Of a DNA stretch of 64,000 nt, positions 1 to 8,422 are shown piece after piece. Made by a program: the position numbers and the translations under genes. Source of the DNA: JBCCGI01 sp039029355 (lineage in GTDB: Bacteria; Planctomycetota; UBA1135; GCA-002686595); the NCBI GenBank assembly GCA_039029355.1, contig JBCCGI010000001.1, positions 62,001 through 126,000 of the forward strand. The letters run 5' to 3'. The stretch's first letter is position 1. Each line of letters starts with the position of its first letter. Below the pieces are notes generated by a model. That model made no database searches. It had not been told where the DNA came from and saw nothing but the letters and a program-made list of their open reading frames with translations.

Positions 1-2062
1 GGGGCGGCGGCTGCGCGGGCAGCACGTAGTCCTTGGCCGCGCTGTCCGAGCCCGGCAGGTAGATGCGGATGGCGGTCCCCCGCCCGGGCTCGCTCGCCGC
101 GTCGATCGCGCCGCTGTGCCCGCGAACGATCCCGAAGAGCGCGGCCAGTCCCAGGCCGCGGCCGGGGAAGCGCGTGGTGAAGAACGGGTCGAAGATGTGC
201 TTGAGCGTCGCCTCGTCCATACCCTCGCCGTCGTCCTCGACCGCGAGCATCACGAACGCTCCGGGTCGCGCGTCGGCGGCCAGCCGCAGGTCCGCCAGGC
301 GTGCGGCGTCGAGCTCTTCGCAGCGGATGCGGATGCGGATCGTCGTGGCCTTCGCGTCGTGCGAGTTGGTGACGAGGTTGAGCAGCGCCTGCTCGATCTG
401 CGTCGAGTCGCCCTCCGACCAGGCAGGCGTGTCGGAGGGTTCGACCTCGATGCGCGCGCCTTGGCTGACGGAGGTCTCCAGCAGCGGGCGCATGCGGTCG
501 ACCAGCTCGTTGAGCTCGACCCCGCCCGTATCGACCGGCACCTCGCCCGCGTAGGCCAACAGGCGCTGGCAAAGCTGCGCCGCGCGACCCGCGGCGTCGT
601 CGATGCGGCCGAGGAGCTGCAACTGCTCCGGCGTGAGCCCGCCGCGACGGCGCAGCAGCTCGGAGTTGCCCACGACGCCCACCAGCAGGTTGTTGAAGTC
701 GTGCGCCACTCCGCCCGCGATCAGCCCGAGCCCCTGCAAGCGCTCGAGCTGGCGCATCTTGCCCTCGAGCTCCTGCTGCGCCTGCTGCGAGGCACGCGCG
801 GCGGCCATCTCCTCGCGCAGGCGCGCGTTGATCCGCGCCAGCCGGCGCCGGCCGATCAGGAAAGCGGCTGCCATCACAACGGCCCCGGCGAGCGCCAGCC
901 GCGTCGCGATGGCCCAGCGATCACGGAGCTCGTCGAGCTCGTCGAGCTCGTCGGCACGCCCCTTCTCGATCCGGTAGCGCGCGAGGCGAACGTCGGGCCC
1001 GCCTTCGCTCGTGTCGGTCCAGCTCTCGAGCTCGTCGAAGGCGCGCGTCAGCTCGAGCACCGCGTCGGAGTCGTCCAGCAACGCCGCGATGTCGGAACCG
1101 GTGGAGCAGAGCTCGAGCTCGACGTCGATCAAACCACGGCCGTCGACAACGTCGAGCCCTAGGCGGATGCTCTCCATCCCCTCTTCGAGGCGCTCGAGGT
1201 CGCGCAGGATGCATGCGCGCAGCTCGAGGGCCCCGGCTTCGGCGGACTTGTCGCCCAACTCGCGCGCCAAGCGGACGGCGCCGTCGATGGTCTCGAGTCC
1301 CGCCTCGTTGCCTCCGACCTCCCATTGCATCCACGCCAGGCTGTAGAGCAGCCGCTGCTCGAGGCGCGGGTCGGCGCCGTCGGCGGCTCCCTCCAAGAGC
1401 TTGTCGAGCAGGGCGCGCGCCTCCTCGACGCGGCCCTGGAGCCAGAGCTCCTCGTGCTCCAGATACTTCACCCAGGGCAGCAACGAGCGCACCTCGGCCT
1501 CGTCGACGAGCTCGCGCATGTCGCTCAGCCGCGCGTCGGTTTCCTCGCGCAACCGAAGGCGCTGCGCGATCGCGAAGTCCCACAGAGCCGCGCGGACGGT
1601 GACGGCCGAGACCGGCAGCTCGGCGACGTGGACGCGCAGGCGATCGAGCGCCGCCATGGCGCCGAGCTCGTTGGCCCGGAGGGTCAGCAGCTTCAGCCGC
1701 GCGAGCTCGAGCGCGGCACCCGCGAGCGGCTCGTCGGGGGGGAGCGCTTCCTCGGCGGCGAGCAGCAGCGGCGCGGCCTCGGTTGGGCCCGCGGTGAAGG
1801 CGGTCGCCTCAGCCTGGGCGGAGAGCGCGACGGAGCGGGCGAGCGGCTCTCCGCCGGCGAGCGCCTCCTCGGCGCGCCGCCGCGCCCGGTCGAGGGCCTT
1901 CTGCGGGTCGGTCCGCAGCAGCTCGTCCTGCCGGCGCAGCCACTCGGTCAGCTCCTCGTCCGCTCGATACGTGCGCGCCGCCCCGTGTGGACAGGCCCTC
2001 GGGACGCCCGACGCAACGCACAGCGCCGCGAGCGCGATCAGCAGCACGCGTACTCCCCCCAT
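1..2062 (-). CDS. Membrane-bound sensor histidine kinase, 3' end beyond the window
   Basis: Two-component sensor kinase acting at the cytoplasmic membrane; 687 codons are visible and no stop is reached at the left edge. From the ATG: a signal peptide (about residues 1-24), a long helical Leu/Glu/Arg-rich region resembling TPR repeats (about 30-375), one transmembrane helix (about 385-403), a short coiled coil, then the phosphoacceptor H-box GVAHDFNNLL with His454. After it come the N-box (LLNLVTNSHDA), G1 (DDGEGMD), F-box (FDPFFTT) and G2 (GRGLGL) of the ATPase domain. This H-box variant is common in hybrid kinases, and the Pro/Ala-rich stretch at the edge could link to a receiver domain (inference). 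No clear Shine-Dalgarno sequence precedes the start. The stimulus is unknown; the periplasmic helical repeats are the likely sensor. Confidence 0.88.
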   Translation of the reverse strand, partial: MGGVRVLLIALAALCVASGVPRACPHGAARTYRADEELTEWLRRQDELLRTDPQKALDRARRRAEEALAGGEPLARSVALSAQAEATAFTAGPTEAAPLLLAAEEALPPDEPLAGAALELARLKLLTLRANELGAMAALDRLRVHVAELPVSAVTVRAALWDFAIAQRLRLREETDARLSDMRELVDEAEVRSLLPWVKYLEHEELWLQGRVEEARALLDKLLEGAADGADPRLEQRLLYSLAWMQWEVGGNEAGLETIDGAVRLARELGDKSAEAGALELRACILRDLERLEEGMESIRLGLDVVDGRGLIDVELELCSTGSDIAALLDDSDAVLELTRAFDELESWTDTSEGGPDVRLARYRIEKGRADELDELDELRDRWAIATRLALAGAVVMAAAFLIGRRRLARINARLREEMAAARASQQAQQELEGKMRQLERLQGLGLIAGGVAHDFNNLLVGVVGNSELLRRRGGLTPEQLQLLGRIDDAAGRAAQLCQRLLAYAGEVPVDTGGVELNELVDRMRPLLETSVSQGARIEVEPSDTPAWSEGDSTQIEQALLNLVTNSHDAKATTIRIRIRCEELDAARLADLRLAADARPGAFVMLAVEDDGEGMDEATLKHIFDPFFTTRFPGRGLGLAALFGIVRGHSGAIDAASEPGRGTAIRIYLPGSDSAAKDYVLPAQPPP

Positions 2063-2143
2063 TCCAAGGGAGGATACCGAGCCGAAGCGCACCCCGAGCG
2101 CCCAACTCCCGACAGCCGCCCGACTTGGGGCCGTTTCCCGCGA

Positions 2144-2545
2144 TCAGGAAGGAACCAGGTCGAAGCCCTCGTCGTGCCACCCCTCGACGCCGCCGATCAT
2201 CTCCTTGACCGGCCGGCCCAGGCGCGCGAGGCGAATGGCCGCCTTGTTGGCGCCGTTGCAGTGCGGGCCGGCGCAGTAGACGACGAACAGGGTGTCGTCG
2301 GAGTAGTTGACGAGCCGCTCCGCGGTCAGCTCCCAGTGCGGCAGGTGCACGGCGCCGTCGACGTGGCCGCGGTCGAAGAGCTCCTTCGAACGCACGTCGA
2401 GCAGGACGAAGCCCGGCTCATCGGAAGCGAGGCTCGCATGGACATCCCAGCAGTCGGTCTCGAAGGTGAGCCGCGCCTCGAAGTGCGCGAGCGCGGTCTT
2501 GGAGTCGGCGGCGGGAACGCGGTTGACATCGCTCTTCAGCTTCAT
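2144..2545 (-). CDS. Rhodanese-like domain protein
   Basis: Single-domain rhodanese homologue of 133 residues, probably cytoplasmic because no signal peptide is seen. Visible are the CH2A-like stretch FVLLDVR (about 46-52), the HVDGAVHLP segment (61-69), and the active-site loop VVYCAGPHCNGAN with candidate sulfur-accepting Cys91 and a second Cys at 96. The loop CAGPHCNG differs from thiosulfate sulfurtransferases (CRxGxR/T) and resembles rhodanese-fold proteins of uncertain substrate. It lies 81 bp downstream of the upstream kinase start on the same strand and is divergent from the sulfatase at 2627, with 81 bp between the two starts holding both promoters. Function beyond sulfur or redox handling cannot be assigned. 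Confidence 0.85.
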   Translation of the reverse strand: MKLKSDVNRVPAADSKTALAHFEARLTFETDCWDVHASLASDEPGFVLLDVRSKELFDRGHVDGAVHLPHWELTAERLVNYSDDTLFVVYCAGPHCNGANKAAIRLARLGRPVKEMIGGVEGWHDEGFDLVPS

Positions 2546-2626
2546 GCAGATCAGCCTAACCTCCCGCTAGGAGCCAAGCGTTTGGTGACATTGGCCGCGC
2601 GAGCGGGCGTTCGCCATCCTTAGGGG

Positions 2627-3982
2627 ATGAGCTCCCAAGGTCACGCCGGCGTCACGCTCCTCCTGCTCCTGACTACCGGCTGCGCGCTCCCCGGAGACGC
2701 GGTCTCCGAAACGCGGGTCGACGGGCCGCCGAACGTGATCGTGGTACTGACCGACGACCAGGGGTCGGTCGACCTGGGCTGCTATGGCGCAGGCGACCTG
2801 ACGACGCCGCACCTCGACGCGCTCGCGGCGCGCGGCCTACGGTTCACGCAGTTCTACTCCGCCGCGCCCGTGTGCTCGCCGTCGCGCGCCGGACTGCTGA
2901 CCGGTCGTGCACCGCAGCGTGCCGGACTGCCGGGCAACGCGAGCTCGCAGCCGGGCGGGAAGGGCCTGCCGACCGAGGAGGTCACGCTCGCCGAGATGTT
3001 CCGCGCGGCGGGCTACGCCACGGGGCACGTCGGCAAGTGGCACCTCGGGTATCGGCCCGGCGAGCTGCCGAACGATCAGGGCTTCGACTCGTCGTTCGGT
3101 CACATGGGCGGCTGCATCGACAACTGGTCGCACTTCTTCTACTGGAACGGGCCCAACCGCCACGACCTCCACCGCGATGGCGTTGAGGTGTGGCGCGACG
3201 GCGAGTTCTTCGTCGACCTGATGGCGGAGGAGTGCGAGGCGTTCCTCGAGCGCCACCGGTCGCGGCCGTTCTTCCTGTACTGGGCGCTCAACACGCCGCA
3301 CTACCCCCTCCAGGGCACGGACGCGTGGCGCGAGCACTACGCGGACCTCCCCTCACCGCGACGCGAGTACGCGGCTTTCGTCTCGACGACCGATGAGGCG
3401 GTCGGGCGCGTGCTCGGGCAGCTCGACGCGCTGGGGCTCAGCGACAACACCATCGTCGTCTTCCAGTCGGACCACGGGCACTCGACCGAGGTGCGCTCGT
3501 TCGGCGGAGGCGGGAGCGCGGGCCCCTACCGCGGCGCCAAGTTCAGCCTGTTCGAGGGCGGCATCCGCGTGCCGGCGATCCTGTCGTGGCCGGGTCGTCT
3601 GCCGCGCGGCGAGGTTCGCGAGCAGGCCGCGACGGCGCTCGACTGGATGCCGACGTTGGCGGACCTGTGCGGCGTCGCGGTGCCGGAGCGACGGCTGGAC
3701 GGGAAGTCGCTGGTGAGCGTTCTCGCCGGCGCCGACGCCCCGTCCCCGCACGCCGAGCTGCACTGGGGCAACGGCAAGTCGTGGGCGGCGCGGACCGGAC
3801 GCTGGAAGCTGATCGCCAACCCCAAGGACACGAGCAACACCGCCCCGCTCGGCGAAGGCGATCAACGCTTCCTGGTCGACCTCGACGCCGACGTCGGGGA
3901 ACGCATCAACCTAGCCGCCGAGCAACCCGCGGAGGTCGAGCGCCTCGAGGCGCTGCACGACGCGTGGGCCGCGGAGCTCTAG
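2627..3982 (+). CDS. Lipoprotein arylsulfatase-type sulfatase
   Basis: Type I sulfatase that hydrolyses sulfate esters, probably outside the cytoplasm. The 451-residue protein starts with a lipoprotein signal ending in the lipobox LTTGC (Cys19). Metal-binding Asp43-Asp44 (LTDDQG) and the sulfatase signature CSPSR (Cys83, the residue matured to formylglycine) are intact, followed by KWHLGY and the C-terminal metal motif SDHG. The family needs a formylglycine-generating or radical SAM maturase, neither of which is in this window. The substrate is unknown; in Planctomycetota such enzymes usually serve degradation of sulfated polysaccharides. It ends 19 bp from the convergent hybrid kinase. A second sulfatase is at 46662-48425. 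Confidence 0.93.
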   Translation: MSSQGHAGVTLLLLLTTGCALPGDAVSETRVDGPPNVIVVLTDDQGSVDLGCYGAGDLTTPHLDALAARGLRFTQFYSAAPVCSPSRAGLLTGRAPQRAGLPGNASSQPGGKGLPTEEVTLAEMFRAAGYATGHVGKWHLGYRPGELPNDQGFDSSFGHMGGCIDNWSHFFYWNGPNRHDLHRDGVEVWRDGEFFVDLMAEECEAFLERHRSRPFFLYWALNTPHYPLQGTDAWREHYADLPSPRREYAAFVSTTDEAVGRVLGQLDALGLSDNTIVVFQSDHGHSTEVRSFGGGGSAGPYRGAKFSLFEGGIRVPAILSWPGRLPRGEVREQAATALDWMPTLADLCGVAVPERRLDGKSLVSVLAGADAPSPHAELHWGNGKSWAARTGRWKLIANPKDTSNTAPLGEGDQRFLVDLDADVGERINLAAEQPAEVERLEALHDAWAAEL

Positions 3983-4001
3983 CCGGCGTCGGGCGCGCGC
4001 G

Positions 4002-5972
4002 CTAGTCCGCCTCGCCGTCGCCGAGGGCCGTCGACGCGAGCTGCGCGAGCCAGCGCTCGAGTCGCCGGATCTCCGACCGCGCCCCGGCGTGGTCGCCGAT
4101 CCTTGCGGCGGTCTCCATCGCCGCGCCGATGTCCGACACCAGCGGAAAGCCGAAGCTGGTACCCGAGCCCTTCAGGTCGTGCCCCAGGCGCCGGATCGCT
4201 TCGAGGTCGTTCGCCGTGGACGCCTCCAGCAGCCGCGCCAGGTCGGCGCGGCGTGCGCGCACGTAGCTCGGCCGCGCGGTCGCGATCGCGGCCCACGACG
4301 ACCCGTCGTCGGGAGAGCGCTCCACGCCCACGTGCGCCGACAACGCGTCGAGCAGCGTGCGCTTCAGGATCGGCTTCGAGAGGTGCGCGTCGCAGCCCGC
4401 GCGCAGAGCGCGGGCGCGGTCCTCGGCCATCGCGTCGGCCGTCAACGCCAGGATGGGGGCCGGCGCCGTGCCCGCCCGGCGCTCGGCTGCGCGGATCGCG
4501 GCGGTCGCGGTATAGCCATCCATCCCCGGAAGCTGCATGTCCATGAGCACCACATCGAACTCCTGCTCGCCGGCGAGGCGCACCGCGGTCTCGCCATCGT
4601 GCGCAAAGGTCAGCTCAAAGCGGTCGTCCTTCAGGTAGCTCCGGATGAGGAAGCGATTGACGTCGGAGTCCTCGGCCAGGAGCACGCGCAGCGTCCCTTC
4701 CGGCAGCGGCCGACGAGCACCGCCGTCGCCGGCCGGCTCTTCGAGCGGGGGGCCTTCGTACGCGGCAAGCGGAACGCGCAGCAGGAAGCGGCTGCCGCGG
4801 CCGAGCTCGCTCTCGACCGCCAAGCTCCCGTCGAGCAGCTCCGCCAGCCGCCGCGACAGGCTCAGCCCGAGGCCCGTGCCGCCGTGGCGGCGATCGGCGT
4901 TGGCGTCGACCTGCGTGAAGGGAAGGAAGAGCCGCAGCTGATCCTCCGGCGCGATCCCGACGCCGGTGTCGTGTACCTCGAAGCAGAGCTCGCCACCGAG
5001 CCGCGAGGCCCGGATCCCGACCACGCCACGGTCCGTGAACTTGATCGCGTTGCCGAGCAGGTTCACGAGGATCTGGCGCAAACGACGGTGGTCGCCCAGG
5101 AACGCGGCCGGGACGTCTTCCTCGACGTCGACCTCCAGGCGCAGGCCGCGCTCCTGTGCGGCGATGGAGAACACCTCGACGATCGAGGTGAGGAGACGCG
5201 CGAGCTCGAACGCCTCGGCGTTGAGCTGCAGCGCACCCGCCTCGATCTTCGACAGGTCGAGGATCCCGTTGATCAGCTCGAGCAGCGAGTGGCCGGCATC
5301 GCGGAAGGCGCTGACGTAGCGCTCCTGCTCTTCGGTGAGGTCGGTCTCGTTGAGCAGCTCCGCCATGCCGAGGATCGCGTTCATCGGCGTGCGGATCTCG
5401 TGACTCATGTTGGCCAGGAAGGCCGACTTGGCCGCGGTCGCGGCCTCGGCCTCCAAGCGAGCCAGCTCGAGCTCGGCGCACTTGCGGCGCAGCTCGAGTT
5501 GCGTCACCACCTGCCGCGCGAGGACGCGCAGCGCGTCGATGGTCTCCTCGCTCAGCTCACGGGGCACGCGGTCGATGATGCAGAGCGTCCCCACGGCGTG
5601 GCCGTCGGGCGTGACCAGCGGCACGCCGGCATAGAAGCGAATGCCGGGGTCGCCCGTGACCAGCGGGTTGTTGTGGAAGCGCTCGTCGCGCAGGGCGTCC
5701 GGGACGATGAACACGTCCTCGGGCGCGAGGATGGCGTGTGCGCAGAAGGCGATGTCGCGCGGCGTCTCGGAGACGCTGAGCCCGACGCGCGACTTGAAGA
5801 ACTGGCGGTGCTGGTCGACCAGGCTGACGAGGCAGATCGGCACGCCGCACAGGCGCGACGCCAGCTCGGTCAGGTCGTCGAAGGCGCGCTCGGGCGGCGT
5901 GTCGAGCACGTCGTAGCGCTGGAGCGCCGTGATGCGCTCGGGCTCGTCCTGCGGGAGCTGGGCTTCGATCAT
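4002..5972 (-). CDS. Cytoplasmic hybrid histidine kinase: GAF, HisKA, HATPase, receiver, HPt
   Basis: A 656-residue phosphorelay protein with no membrane segment. Domain order: GAF sensor (about 15-155), short coiled coil, HisKA with NMSHEIRTP (His191), HATPase with N-box LVNLLGNAIKF (about 302-312), G1 HDTGVGI and GGTGLGLSLS, receiver domain (about 428-545, phosphoacceptor Asp478 in MDMQLPGMDG), and a C-terminal HPt domain (about 570-650) with LGHDLKGSG (His598). All phosphotransfer residues are present, so a complete His-Asp-His relay is encoded in one chain; the final receiver must lie elsewhere. The GAF domain suggests a small cytoplasmic ligand or redox signal, not identifiable here. Transcribed alone, convergent with the sulfatase gene. 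Confidence 0.93.
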   Translation of the reverse strand: MIEAQLPQDEPERITALQRYDVLDTPPERAFDDLTELASRLCGVPICLVSLVDQHRQFFKSRVGLSVSETPRDIAFCAHAILAPEDVFIVPDALRDERFHNNPLVTGDPGIRFYAGVPLVTPDGHAVGTLCIIDRVPRELSEETIDALRVLARQVVTQLELRRKCAELELARLEAEAATAAKSAFLANMSHEIRTPMNAILGMAELLNETDLTEEQERYVSAFRDAGHSLLELINGILDLSKIEAGALQLNAEAFELARLLTSIVEVFSIAAQERGLRLEVDVEEDVPAAFLGDHRRLRQILVNLLGNAIKFTDRGVVGIRASRLGGELCFEVHDTGVGIAPEDQLRLFLPFTQVDANADRRHGGTGLGLSLSRRLAELLDGSLAVESELGRGSRFLLRVPLAAYEGPPLEEPAGDGGARRPLPEGTLRVLLAEDSDVNRFLIRSYLKDDRFELTFAHDGETAVRLAGEQEFDVVLMDMQLPGMDGYTATAAIRAAERRAGTAPAPILALTADAMAEDRARALRAGCDAHLSKPILKRTLLDALSAHVGVERSPDDGSSWAAIATARPSYVRARRADLARLLEASTANDLEAIRRLGHDLKGSGTSFGFPLVSDIGAAMETAARIGDHAGARSEIRRLERWLAQLASTALGDGEAD

Positions 5973-6096
5973 CGCGGGTTGGGCCGTTACGCCCCACCCC
6001 TAATCGTAAGACGGAAGCGGCGAGCCTTCGCGAATTCGCGGCCACGATGCACGGGGCCACAAGCGTCCCGCAGGGAGCGGGAGCGGGCTCGCCGGC

Positions 6097-6963
6097 CTAC
6101 TCCTCGATCGAGACGCGGTTCGGATGACCGGCGACGTGGCGCAGGCGAGACTGGGTCTCGACGGCCTCCAGCAGCTGCTCCCAGGTGATCACACCCGCCT
6201 GGATCAGCGCCTCGCCGACGCGGACGCCGGTGCAGAGCTGCTCCTCGAGCGCCTCGTCGATCTGCTCCTGCGTCGCGAACCCGTGCTCCAGCAGGATGTC
6301 GCCGAACAGCATGTCCTCGTTCGAGCGGCGCGGCTGCTTGCCCTCCTCGCCCTCGGGAAAGTCCTCACTCTCCATGAGGTCGATGACCGGATCGGCCGAC
6401 TCGTCCTCGGCGGCGCCCTCGGGCAGCGGAGCCCACGGGTCGTGCCGCAGGTGCGCCTGCACCTTCAGGCCCTTCTCGACCTGGTCCTTGGTCGCCGCAC
6501 CGATGCGGATCAGGATCTCGCCCAGCGGCAGGCCGAGCGACGTTTGCACGGCGAGCGCCGTATCGAGCTCGCCCGAGGTGATCATGCCCAGGCTCTTCAT
6601 GAGGTCGCCGAGCATGGCGCCGGTGTTGACCGGCAGGTCGCTCGACGAGAGCTTCAGCTCAACTCCGCCCTCGCGGCGGGGCTTCTCGGACTGCTCGCCG
6701 AGGATGCGGCGCTCGACGCTCTCGACGATCTGCGACAGGAGGTCGAAGATCAGCTCGGGGCGCGTGGCCTGGAACTCCTCAACGTTCTCGAGCAGCACGA
6801 CGCCTGCGTCGAGGAGGCGCGCCGTGTCCCCCTTGCCCTCTTCACGCGACATGACGTCGCGGAACTCACGAAGCTGGGCGACGATCGTCTGTTGATCGAT
6901 CGAGTTGTCGGGCCGCGAAGACTTGATCTTGCGGACGAGGGCCGTGATCTCGGGGAAGGACAT
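6097..6963 (-). CDS. Protein with two MshEN-like (type II secretion ATPase N-terminal) domains
   Basis: A 288-residue soluble protein. After an N-terminal helical part (about 1-100) there are two copies of a module seen at the N terminus of GspE/PilB/MshE ATPases: about residues 113-170 (MLGDLMKSLGMIT, then LGEILIRIGAAT, then VQ) and about 218-275 (LFGDILLEHGFAT, then VGEALIQAGVIT, then ETQ). A highly acidic linker (about 180-210) separates them. There is no Walker A or ATPase domain. In MshE this fold binds cyclic di-GMP through RLGxxL motifs; here the Arg positions read ML and LF, so binding is uncertain. It may be an adaptor for pilus or secretion machinery (inference). Single gene, divergent from the ArsR gene. 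Confidence 0.72.
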   Translation of the reverse strand: MSFPEITALVRKIKSSRPDNSIDQQTIVAQLREFRDVMSREEGKGDTARLLDAGVVLLENVEEFQATRPELIFDLLSQIVESVERRILGEQSEKPRREGGVELKLSSSDLPVNTGAMLGDLMKSLGMITSGELDTALAVQTSLGLPLGEILIRIGAATKDQVEKGLKVQAHLRHDPWAPLPEGAAEDESADPVIDLMESEDFPEGEEGKQPRRSNEDMLFGDILLEHGFATQEQIDEALEEQLCTGVRVGEALIQAGVITWEQLLEAVETQSRLRHVAGHPNRVSIEE

Positions 6964-7197
6964 ACGAGGTGGGGAGGTGCTCGGGGTGGGGTATCGGACG
7001 TTGGCGCCAACGACTTGACCTCAGACGGCCTCGCGGGAGGGAAAGACACGCCCGAGCCGAGGGGCGGGCCGGCCCAAGAGGCTCGACGAGCCTCCGAGGC
7101 CCTGACGTAAAGGCCTGTGAGACAGGCGCCTAGGGCCTGCGTGGCTCCGGGGGCAGCGAAAAGAGGCGGCAGGTCCTCTGGCGTTTTGGCCCTACAT

Positions 7198-7213
7198 GTG
7201 ACCCAATGGTCAC
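7198..7213. promoter_or_regulatory. Candidate ArsR-family operator
   Basis: Perfect inverted repeat GTGACC-CAAT-GGTCAC ending two bases before the ATG of the ArsR-type regulator. Its place over the ribosome-binding region, in front of an autoregulated family, suggests an autoregulatory operator. No other copy was seen in the window. Confidence 0.5.
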
Positions 7214-7215
7214 CT

Positions 7216-7560
7216 ATGAGCTCCAGCGCTCACAGGACCGAAGCCGACCCCGACCGCGTCTGGAAGGCACTCGCCGACCCGACGCGCCGCGGCATCCTCG
7301 ACCTCCTGCGGGTCGAGCCCCTGACCACCGGCCGCCTCGCGGCGCGCTTCGACATGACGCGCTTCGGGGTCATGAAGCACCTGCGGGTGCTCGCCGAGGC
7401 GGGTCTGGTGCTCGTCGAGCAGCGCGGACGCGAGCGCTGGAACCACCTGAACCCCGTTCCGATCCGCGAGATCTACCGGCGCTGGATCCGCCCCTTCGAA
7501 GAGGAGGACGCCGACCGCCTGCTGCGGATCCGACAACTCGCCGAGGACCCCAAATCATGA
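7216..7560 (+). CDS. ArsR-family winged-helix transcriptional regulator
   Basis: A 114-residue DNA-binding regulator. The start MSSSAHRTE is preferred over an upstream in-frame ATG at 7117 because the homologous region begins at about residue 10 (VWKALADPTRRGILDLL, the classic ArsR helix 1) and the operator-like repeat lies just before 7216. The recognition helix lies in TTGRLAARFDMTRFGVMKHL, followed by the wing segment LVLVEQRGRERW. No metal-binding ELCVCDL motif is present, so it belongs to the non-metal subgroup usually coupled to AHSA1/SRPBCC proteins. Its TGA overlaps the next start (ATGA), showing translational coupling. Confidence 0.93.
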   Translation: MSSSAHRTEADPDRVWKALADPTRRGILDLLRVEPLTTGRLAARFDMTRFGVMKHLRVLAEAGLVLVEQRGRERWNHLNPVPIREIYRRWIRPFEEEDADRLLRIRQLAEDPKS

Positions 7561-8087
7561 CCGAACAAGCGACATCCGCGTCCCAGGCCCACGCCTCCGT
7601 CCGCGACCTGCTGGTCGAGATCGCCATCGAAGCGCCCCGCGAGCGCGTGTGGAAGGCGCTGGTGGAAGAGACGTCGCTGTGGTGGCACCGCGACTTCTAC
7701 ACGGCGCCCGACCCCACCGGCTTCGCCATCGAGCCGAAGCTGGGCGGCTGGATGTTCGAGAGCTGGGGCGAGGGCAACGGCTTGATCTGGGGCACCGTCG
7801 GCGGCCTGCGCGCTCCGAGCTTCCTGCAGGTCGTCGGCGACACGTCCAAGGAATGGGGCGGCCCCAACCGGAACGTGATGACGTGGCGCCTCGACGAGAA
7901 GGAAGGCTCGCCCGGAACGACGGTGTTGCGACTCGAGCACTCGATCTTCGGCCACGTCTCGGACGGCACCGCCGCATCGCTCGAGGCGGGCTGGCTGCAG
8001 CTCTTCGGCGACTGCCTGAAGCCCTTCGCCGAGACGGGCGAGCGGCCCGCCGAGGCCGGCCCGGCGGGCCCCGCGGTGCGCGGGTAG
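7557..8087 (+). CDS. SRPBCC / AHSA1-like domain protein
   Basis: A 176-residue START-like (SRPBCC) protein of the activator-of-Hsp90-ATPase-1 type, probably a cytoplasmic protein binding a small hydrophobic ligand. Typical features are the opening strand VEIAIEAPRERVWKALVEE (about 19-37), the central Trp/Gly-rich LGGWMFESWGEGNGLIWGTV, and a C-terminal helix with GWLQLFGDCLKPF. It is the second gene of a two-gene operon with the ArsR regulator, sharing ATGA. Such ArsR-AHSA1 pairs are widespread; the regulator probably controls its own pair, and the ligand is unknown. Confidence 0.88.
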   Translation: MTEQATSASQAHASVRDLLVEIAIEAPRERVWKALVEETSLWWHRDFYTAPDPTGFAIEPKLGGWMFESWGEGNGLIWGTVGGLRAPSFLQVVGDTSKEWGGPNRNVMTWRLDEKEGSPGTTVLRLEHSIFGHVSDGTAASLEAGWLQLFGDCLKPFAETGERPAEAGPAGPAVRG

Positions 8088-8422
8088 GCGCCCCGGCTCT
8101 CCCCCAGCGGCCGTCGATAGCGCATCGATCCAGAGCCTTGTTCGGTGCTATTGGCTAAGCCGGAATCTATGAAGATCCTGGCAAGAAATCGTCTCGGAGA
8201 GCGGACAGGGGGCGGACGAAGCGCCGCGGGAAGGCACCTATCCCCCGCGAAGCGCGCGCTTCGATAGACTCGTGGCGCGACGCCCCCCTCGCGCCCCCCC
8301 ACATATCCTTGCAGCGTCCTTGAACGGCCGAACCGGTGGCGAGGACCGGGCGGAGCAACTACGAAGTGACGACCGCGGCAAGCGCCGCGTCCCGTTCGAC
8401 CCCAAGGAGTGAGAGCTTCGCG
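8088..8422. other. Intergenic region of 335 bp
   Basis: No gene is supported. It contains a 16-bp perfect palindrome CGAAGCGCGCGCTTCG (8248-8263) and a locally AT-richer patch around 8135-8190 that may hold the promoter for the beta-helix gene. A good ribosome-binding site AAGGAG (8404-8409) lies 13 bases before that gene's ATG. Confidence 0.4.
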
